The position numbers and the translations under genes are program-made. Under the pieces are notes generated by a model. The model did not search any database, was not told the DNA's origin, and saw only the letters and a program-made list of their open reading frames with translations. This document shows positions 42,236-49,300 of a stretch of DNA of 64,000 bases, one piece after another. The stretch spans positions 1-64,000 of the forward strand of contig CADADE010000015.1 of the NCBI GenBank assembly GCA_902786615.1. Reading direction: 5' to 3'. The DNA comes from Oscillospiraceae bacterium (GTDB lineage Bacteria > Bacillota_A > Clostridia > Oscillospirales > Oscillospiraceae). The number at the start of each line of letters is the position of its first letter. The stretch's first letter is position 1.

Positions 42236-42330
42236 CGTAGGGGCCGATGCCCTCATCGGCCCCTCGTTTAAGCCGCATTGTGCGGTTCTCGACGGGTCGA
42301 TCTGGGGATCGACCCCTACGGTTTTTTCAT
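42236..42330. repeat. Hairpin repeat family C, copy 2
   Basis: GTAGGGGCCGATGCCCTCAT plus CGGCCCC forms a hairpin (42237-42264), identical in reverse to 37599-37626. A second hairpin, GGGTCGATC-TGGG-GATCGACCC, follows near 42293-42315 and leads into TTTTTT. Together they fill the gap between the GT2 and paralogous protein genes and may serve as a terminator. Confidence 0.75.
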
Positions 42331-42363
42331 CTCAAATGCAAACGCTGTTTGCATTTGAAGAGA

Positions 42364-43524
42364 TTAGTTTACCTGGAAGGCCAGCGTCGTATCGCCGTCG
42401 TCGTAGCAGATCACGCTCAGCTCCAAGATATCCGTGACCTCGCCCTTGCCGTAGGTGTAGGTATCGGTCGTGGCGGTGACATTGCAGACATAGACGCCGT
42501 TTGCCAGAGGCAGGATGCCGTTGAACTTGTAGTCCGACATCTTGAAGGAGGAGGTATGCGCCCAGCTCAGACCGTCCAGCGCGTTCTGCGCGCGCTTGTC
42601 GATATCGGAGCCGGGGATGATGTAGGGCTTGAGGTTATTGAGCGCGCTCATGCTGTCGGTCGCGCCGGAGCGGAAAATCAGGTACTTCTCCGTAAAGGGC
42701 TGCATGAGGTTCATGAGGCGCGCCTGGGTCTCCTCGTCCACGGGCTTGATGAACTGAATGTCGCCCCGCGTCGGGTCGATCTGCACCTCGTTGCCGTCCT
42801 CGTCCCGGATCTGGGGCTGGACAGCGCCGATGGCGTTGTCGAAGCGGTAGGTCACCTTTGTGGGCAGTATGGGCAGATCGTTGTAGTAGGGCTCATACAC
42901 GTCGTAGTGGATGTCCCGCTCCACGATATACTCCTCGCCCAGGGGCCGGCCGTTGATGTACACGCTGTAGCTGCTCGGCACGGTGATCTCCACGGAGTTG
43001 TAGAGATTGGTGAAGTCAAACTCGTCCGACGCCACGACCCAGGGCTTGAGGCCCCATTCCAGGATGCCGGGCAGGAGCTTTTTCACCAGCAGCCACGGCT
43101 GCTGCTCCAGGTTCACCTTGCCCTGATAGCTCTGATCCTCCACGATGGTCATGCTGCCGATCTCGCGGTTATTGCAGCGCAGGCTGTAGCTCTGGCTGCC
43201 GGTATCGGTCAGGCCGCTCTTGCGCACGGCAGTTACGCCGGCGGTGAGCTTGTCCTGCACGAAGGCCTTGATCTCCTCGTCCGTCTGCGCCTCGTGCGGC
43301 ATACGCTGGATCGCGCGCGCCACGCCGTCGTTCCAGCGGTCGCGGTTGAGCGTTTCCAAATAGCTGTCCACTGCCTTGGAGGGCCTGGAGAGCTCATACT
43401 GCTCGGCATAGTCGTTTACTCTCAGGAGCCAGGTATAGGCCACGTAGGAAAGCGCAGCCATGAACGCCAGCAGCAGCAGCGTATAGATGAACTTTCCCAA
43501 AAGACCCTTTCTGCGATTACTCAT
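42364..43524 (-). CDS. Membrane-anchored extracellular protein, tandem paralog 1
   Basis: 386 residues from the ATG at 43524, served by GGGAG eight to nine bases upstream. A short basic N-terminus, one transmembrane helix (about 9-30) and a 350-residue outside part. It is clearly homologous along its whole length to the next gene upstream: shared MPHEAQ-D-E, LRC-N/G-RE-GS, FDF-NLY-SVE, NG-PLGEE, LPTK-YRFDN-IG, IRDEDG, DPTR-D-QFI, SDxDxR and GLSWAHT blocks. The middle NGxxLG segment resembles PEGA/TcaA-type beta domains and the end may be NTF2-like, but no family is certain. Confidence 0.7.
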   Translation of the reverse strand: MSNRRKGLLGKFIYTLLLLAFMAALSYVAYTWLLRVNDYAEQYELSRPSKAVDSYLETLNRDRWNDGVARAIQRMPHEAQTDEEIKAFVQDKLTAGVTAVRKSGLTDTGSQSYSLRCNNREIGSMTIVEDQSYQGKVNLEQQPWLLVKKLLPGILEWGLKPWVVASDEFDFTNLYNSVEITVPSSYSVYINGRPLGEEYIVERDIHYDVYEPYYNDLPILPTKVTYRFDNAIGAVQPQIRDEDGNEVQIDPTRGDIQFIKPVDEETQARLMNLMQPFTEKYLIFRSGATDSMSALNNLKPYIIPGSDIDKRAQNALDGLSWAHTSSFKMSDYKFNGILPLANGVYVCNVTATTDTYTYGKGEVTDILELSVICYDDGDTTLAFQVN

Positions 43525-43567
43525 TCCGGCCATCTCCCTATTCTCTCTCTTTTGCAATCTGCCCCGC

Positions 43568-44704
43568 TCAATAGAGCTCCAGGGTGATTGCCCTGATGTC
43601 GTCGTTTCTCTCGCGGACGATCACGCGCATATTGGTGGTATTCTTCGTCTCGCCCTTGCCCTTTTCGGAGGTTGTGGCCTCGGCGGAAATATCCAGGATA
43701 TAAAAGCCGTCCCCCAGCGAGAGGGCGCCGTTGAGCGTGGCGGAATCCACCGTGACGGTCTCCGTGTGCGCCCAGGTCAGGCCGTCGATCGCGTCGTGCA
43801 TGCGCCCGTCCAGATCCGAGCCCTTGAGCAGATACGGCCCCAGGCGCTGATAGCCCGCGGTCGGATCCACCGCGCCGGAGGTGAATTTGAGGTATCGGTC
43901 CACAAAGCCCGTGGTGAACTGCGCGAGGCGCTCGAGCTTCTCAGGGCTGCATGGTCTTATAAACTGCGAATCGTCCCGCGTGGGGTCGACACGGAAAAGC
44001 ATGCCGTCCTCGTCGCGTATCTCGGGATCGATGGTGCCGATCACGTTGTCAAAGCGGTAGCGCAGCTTGGTCGGCAGGCCGTCGTAGCGCTCGTAGTAAT
44101 CGCGCAGGACGTCAAAGGGGATATTCTCCTCCACCACAAGCTCGCGCCCGAGCTGCACGCCGTTGAGCCAGACCGAGAAGGTCTTGGGCACAACGACCTC
44201 GACCGAGCTGTAAAGGCCGCTGAAATCAAAGCTCTCGCTCTCGACCCGCCAGGGGCGGATGCTCCACGGGATCAGCCGCCAGGGCAGCTTTTCCAGATCG
44301 ACGGGGCTCACGTAATCCGAGACCTCGGTCAGCGTCACGGAGCCGAACTCGCGCCCGCCGCAGCGCAGGCCGTAGACAGTGCGCCCCTCTCCCCCGCCGC
44401 CCTTGCGGACGTAGCTGATGCCGTTGGAGAGCATTTCGCGCACGCGCGCGGCCACCTCCTCATCGGACTGGGCCTCATGCGGCATGGCCTTCACCGTGTC
44501 CGCGATCCCCTCGCTCCAGAGGTTCTGACTGAGCTCTGTCACATAGGCGTCCATGGTGTGGTTGGGGCGCGAGGCCTCATACGCCTCGGCATAGACCCAA
44601 ACCTCGTCCAGGGCGCGGTAAGCGCCGTAGCAGAGCAGCACGGCCCACAGGAGAAGGAAGAACGTATAGAGAAGCCTTCCCAGGAGCCTTTTCCTTTTTG
44701 CCAT
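43568..44704 (-). CDS. Membrane-anchored extracellular protein, tandem paralog 2
   Basis: 378 residues; same architecture as its neighbour: basic start (MAKRKRLLGRLLYTF), one transmembrane helix (about 10-30), outside domains with SVWLNGVQLGRELVVEENI and YRFDNVIGTIDPEIRDEDG, and the terminal WAHTETVTVDSATLNG segment. Divergence is substantial (roughly 40% identity by eye), so the duplication is old. It lies 18 bp after the phosphodiester glycosidase gene, in one operon with it. Function unknown; the position suggests a shared role at the cell wall. Confidence 0.7.
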   Translation of the reverse strand: MAKRKRLLGRLLYTFFLLLWAVLLCYGAYRALDEVWVYAEAYEASRPNHTMDAYVTELSQNLWSEGIADTVKAMPHEAQSDEEVAARVREMLSNGISYVRKGGGGEGRTVYGLRCGGREFGSVTLTEVSDYVSPVDLEKLPWRLIPWSIRPWRVESESFDFSGLYSSVEVVVPKTFSVWLNGVQLGRELVVEENIPFDVLRDYYERYDGLPTKLRYRFDNVIGTIDPEIRDEDGMLFRVDPTRDDSQFIRPCSPEKLERLAQFTTGFVDRYLKFTSGAVDPTAGYQRLGPYLLKGSDLDGRMHDAIDGLTWAHTETVTVDSATLNGALSLGDGFYILDISAEATTSEKGKGETKNTTNMRVIVRERNDDIRAITLELY

Positions 44705-44722
44705 AGAAACAGTTTCCTTAAA

Positions 44723-45847
44723 TCATTTAAACAAGAATGCGTTGGGCAGGGGGCGCGGATTGCCGCCCTCGGCCGAGCAGCTGTTGACATAGCGCCCCTC
44801 ATAGTACATGACCGTGGAGGAGCCGCCGTCCATGTTGCAGGCGTTGACCGCGCCGTAGCTGAGCAGCAGGTCCACCATGTCTTGATAGGTCGCGCCGATG
44901 GAGTGCACCTGGCGGCCGTCGATGACCAGCATGATGATCGCGCCGTCCGCGCGCTGGGCGATGGCGGTGCGGGGGTTGACGCTGCTGGTGAGGTATTCCG
45001 GATCGGTAGGGACGCCGTTGGAGATCAGGATGGGGCCGAAGGACACGGCGTGGATGATGTTGTTTGCCACGCAGTCGTCGTAGTTATAGAAGCCCACATG
45101 CAGGATGCCGTCCTTGTCAAGACCGGCGAAGCCCTCCGTCACGTCGGAGTTCTGGTTGTAGCAGATACCGTCGATGATGGTGAGCCCCTCGGGCATGCCG
45201 CCGAGACCGCCGCCGCCGTCGTCCTTAAAGCCGCCGGCGTTGATGCCGCCGATCGCGCCGTACTTCTGCACCATCTGCTCGAGCGTGAGACCCACGCCGC
45301 CGTAGCTGTCGGGCATGCCGACAAAGACGCGCTTGGGGTCGAGGATCACCGTCATATAGCCGAGGTAGCCGTTGCCCTTGACCTCGGTAAAGATGATGCC
45401 GTCCCCGTCCTCATCCACAAGGCCGTAGGGGTCCGCGCCGCTCTGGGCGTCGCTGCCGCCGCTCGCGCTGTCGATACGGGTGACGGTGCGCTCCTGATTG
45501 GCGGCGATGGTGATGAGGTTTTTATCCGTGGCGATGTCCGTCTCCATCTTCTTCCGGGTGCGGATGGCGTCCACCTCGTCCGCCGTCAGGAAAATCTGCG
45601 GCACAAAGCGGAAGCGGCGCGTCTCGTCCATGGTGTTGATGAACAGATCGCGCAGCGCGGGCGACGGCCCCTTGAGGATGACGTACTCCAGCCCCAGCAG
45701 GCCGCAGCCGACCACCAGCACCGTCACGATGATGAAGCCGGCCAGCCTGTCCCAGAAGCGCCGGGATTTGAGGCGGCGGATCAGCTTTTTCTTCTCTCTG
45801 GCGGAGATCTCCTGTTCCGTTTCGGGATTGATATATTTCTTCTTCAC
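44723..45847 (-). CDS. Membrane-anchored phosphodiester glycosidase (NAGPA domain)
   Basis: 374 residues from a GTG with AAGGTG upstream. Cytoplasmic basic N-terminus, one transmembrane helix (about 36-58) and a C-terminal phosphodiester glycosidase domain: GGINAGGFKDDGGGG, VSFGPILISNG, NPRTAIAQRADGAIIMLVIDGR and NMDGGSSTVMYY. The family cleaves N-acetylglucosamine- or sugar-phosphodiester links, including in exopolysaccharide and teichoic-acid-like polymers. First gene of an operon with two paralogous membrane-anchored proteins; promoter at 45920-45948. Confidence 0.88.
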   Translation of the reverse strand: MKKKYINPETEQEISAREKKKLIRRLKSRRFWDRLAGFIIVTVLVVGCGLLGLEYVILKGPSPALRDLFINTMDETRRFRFVPQIFLTADEVDAIRTRKKMETDIATDKNLITIAANQERTVTRIDSASGGSDAQSGADPYGLVDEDGDGIIFTEVKGNGYLGYMTVILDPKRVFVGMPDSYGGVGLTLEQMVQKYGAIGGINAGGFKDDGGGGLGGMPEGLTIIDGICYNQNSDVTEGFAGLDKDGILHVGFYNYDDCVANNIIHAVSFGPILISNGVPTDPEYLTSSVNPRTAIAQRADGAIIMLVIDGRQVHSIGATYQDMVDLLLSYGAVNACNMDGGSSTVMYYEGRYVNSCSAEGGNPRPLPNAFLFK

Positions 45848-45919
45848 TCTGTTTACACCTTCGCAATGATGAAATTCTGACAGTCATAATATGTACATAA
45901 TACTCTACAGTACCAAGAC

Positions 45920-45948
45920 ATTGTACCATAAGGCGTATCTTCTGACAA
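45920..45948 (-). promoter_or_regulatory. Promoter of the phosphodiester glycosidase operon
   Basis: Minus-strand -35 TTGTCA (45943-45948), 17-base spacer, -10 TACAAT (45920-45925), about 70 bases before the GTG start. Confidence 0.75.
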
Positions 45949-45978
45949 GCGGATTTTGCTGGATTCGGAAAAGAAGTT

Positions 45979-46200
45979 TATGCGTATCGGCTTTACTCTG
46001 CAAATGTACAAGCAAGGCGGCCTTGGCTCCCCCCGCCGGGGGGAGCTGTCGCGGCGCGTCTCACGCAAGCGCCGTGACTGAGAGGGGCCACGATTGCACC
46101 CAGGCTGCTTGCAAGACATCCCCCTCTCCGCCCCTTCGGGGCACCTCCCCCCGAGACGCCGCTTCGCGGCTGGGTCAGCTGATGAAACCCGATACCCATA
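45979..46200 (+). repeat. Interspersed repeat, family A copy 2
   Basis: Ends TATGCGTATCGGCTTTAC and, reversed, TATGGGTATCGGGTTTCATC. The interior matches the copy at 5407: GGCTCCCCCCGCCGG, GGGAGCTGTC, GACTGAGAGGGGCCACGATT, ACATCCCCCTCTCCGCCCCT and CCGAGACGCCGCTTCGCGGC. It has one copy of the unit that is doubled at 5544-5597, and a different variable hairpin (GGCGCGTCTCACGCAAGCGCC in place of the CACCAGTG palindrome). Confidence 0.88.
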
Positions 46201-46225
46201 AAGAAGTTTTTTCCTGCGCGCAGCG

Positions 46226-46270
46226 AAACAGAGATCCCGACAGGCGCAGGGCCCGCCGGGATCTCTGTTT
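46226..46270. terminator. Strong hairpin downstream of the large LysM gene
   Basis: AAACAGAGATCCCG (46226-46239) and CGGGATCTCTGTTT (46257-46270): a 14-bp perfect stem with A- and T-rich ends, 86 bases past the LysM gene stop on the minus strand. Probable terminator. Confidence 0.75.
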
Positions 46271-46355
46271 GTCTATTGTGTTTTTCCCTCCAAGTGAGCG
46301 ACAGAACCGGAGCCCTGCCGCTCAGGGGGGAGAATAAAGGGAATTGGCTGGGAAA

Positions 46356-49300
46356 TCAGGCTGCGTTCTGCAGGTACACAGTCAGGGTTGCGGCTGCCGT
46401 GTTGGGAACAGTCCAGGACTTCACGGTGGTGCCGGTTACGGTGCCCTGAGAGGCGACCATACCGTTTGCATGCCAGTCATAACCCGTGGTAGGTGTTACG
46501 CTAACACTCTGCTTGTAGTTTGCCGGGAAGGTCTGGCCATTCGTGACGGTGTAGGTGTTGCTGCCAACCGTGACCGTGACGGGCGCTGTGATCGGGCTGC
46601 CGCCGCCGTCAACAACGTTAACGGTGATCGTGGCTTCCTTGATGATGAAATCAGCCTCGACATTCACCCCGCCGGCAGGCATCGTGAAGGAGAACTTTGC
46701 GGGCTTGCCGTTTTTGGGTGTGAGCTTGGTGACCGGGACGACGGAACCATCCACCTTGCTGGTGACGTGGATATCGTCCACTGTCAGGAATTCAACATAG
46801 CCTGCATTGGGCATGTCGAGGATGTAGACCTTGTCACCAACCTCTGCGCTGTTGATAAGGGCTGTCATGGTATCTGCGGAGCTGAACTGCATGTCGCCGT
46901 TGGTCAGCTTCTTGGTGATGGCTGCGCCGGAGGCTTCCAGCGTAATGGTAAGAGTTGCATTGTCTTCGGTAACGGTGTACTTGTTGCCGTTGATGATACC
47001 CTTATCTGCGCTGAGGGTCACGCCGCTGTAGCCATCGGTTGCAGAGGTAACGGTGATGACCGTGCCGGCATCGAGCGCAACATGCTTGGTACCGTTGATG
47101 TCGCCGGTGAGATCGCCTGCGACGACGTGTGCATACAGACCGTCAGCCACGGTGATGTCGAGGTTCAGCTTGTCGGTGCCGAAGCTTGCGTTGACAAGCA
47201 CGCCGCCCGCGGGCATCGGGAAGGACCAGACGTTGGCTTTTACGGCGGTCGTGGCAATCTCAGCGCCGCTGCTGATTCCGATGATATGGAGGTCGCTCTG
47301 CTTCAGCGCGCTGTACCCGTCGTAAGGCGTACCGGAGACGTAGACCGTCTCGTCGACCTCGGCCGCAGAGATGAGGTTGGACATGCCGGAGGTCTTGCTG
47401 AAGAGCAGGTCGCCGCCGGTGATGGTGCTCTTGATAATGGGATTGCTGGAGCTGGTCACGATGACAGTCAGGATATCGCCACCGTTCACAGCTTCGCTGG
47501 GAACCGTGTAGGTATTGCCGCTGACGCCCTTGGTGCTCTTGGAGGTCAGAGTGACCTTGTCATAGCCGTCCTCGGCTGCCTCAATCGTAATGGTAGAGCC
47601 GACGGGGAGGGTAAACATCTTGCTGCCTGCATCCAGGTAACCGGTGCCTGCGCTGGAGGTAATCTTGATCCTGTGATCATTGGTAATCTTGATCTGTGCG
47701 TCAGCGCTGGCCTCGAAGGCTGCGGTGGCGTTGATGCCGCCTGCGGGCATGGTAATCTTCCACGGATTCGTATCTGTACCGTTGCCGCTTTCGGGTGTGA
47801 TCTCAGCACCGGTTTCAATGCTGGTGATCTTGAGGTCGACTTCCTTCAGAGGCTTGTAGCCGTCATTCTCGTGCGCAACAATGTAGACGGGCTTACCGGT
47901 ATCTGCGGAGGTAATGTTGTTGCCGGTGTTGGCCTTGGTGTCACGGAATTCGAGGTAGCCGCCGGTGGCGGAGGTCTTGATCGGGTTGCTGGCGACAGCC
48001 AGGGTGACAGTCAGAGTATCCTGGAGCTTCGGAGTCGCCTCAGACAGCTCGGGAACCACATAGGTGCTGCCGGTAACGCCCTTGCCGCTCGTGGACTGCA
48101 CTCTGTAAACGGTGTAGCCGTCGGTATCGGAGAGGAACGCGATGGTCTGGCCTTCCAGCGCGTTGAAGGTGCCGGAACCGGTGATCGTATTGATCGAGCC
48201 GCCGGTGATAACGTCAACCTTGCCGTCTTTGAAACTCTTGCCATTGACGTCCACGACATTGACGGTGATGGCAACCGTGTCATAGCCCTCGAGCGGGAAG
48301 TCAGCCTTCAGGATGATCGTGCCGGAGGGCATGGTGAAGGACCAGACGTGATCGGGGCCGGGAACCTTCTGAACGTTCACGGCGTTCTGCATGCCGTTGA
48401 CATAGATCTTGAGATCGCCGAGGCCAAGATGATCATAGCCGAGATCGGGCTCGTCGAACACATAGACGGTCTCACCCGGATCAAAGTCAAGCAACGGGAT
48501 AATGGGATCGGCAGTGGTCGGGATGATCGGGTTGCCAGTGGTCGGGTTCACGCCGGGGCTTCTTCTGTAGACGAAGCTGCCGTGGTGAACCTGGGTGTCA
48601 ATAACAACGATAGGCGCATTGATATGGAAGTCGTCCACGCGGATGATGACCCAGACGGGCTCGTCGGGCATCATGAACTGGATGCCTTCACCGCCGGTGC
48701 TCATATCCGTGTAGTTGATGGACTTGCCGCTTTCGGTGTGGATATCCACATCCTTGATGACCTTGCTCTCGGCAAGGGCAAGCTCGCTGCGGGTGATGGT
48801 GACAGGCGTCTTGTAGGGGATGTCGTCATAGCTTGCGGGAGAGGCGACGTCGCGGGCGATGTTGCCGGCGAAGAGTCTGACCATGCCACTGAGCGGATTG
48901 TTGTCCATGTCAAAGACGCTGATCATCATGCCCTGCTGCTTGCCGGTGTAGTTCACCGTGACGTTCACGTCGCTGTCCGGCATGGTGAAGGTGAAGACGC
49001 GGATCGTACCGGGGTTGCCGTATGCGTCGATATATTCCTCGGTCGGGATGATGCGGTCAGCATCGGTGCCCCAGCCGATGATGTTGATGTCCTTGGCCTT
49101 GACGGTGTACTTGCTGTCCACGGAGTTGGCCACGATGGCAACCTTGTCGCCGGCGATGGCCTTGTTCACGTAGTTGAGCGCGCCCATGCTGTTGATGCGG
49201 TACTCGTCGCTGTAGTGGCTGGGAGATTTCAGGATCATGAACTCCACGCCGCCCTTGGTGACGTCGTACATGGCGATCAGGTTATGGATCGCGGAGACGG

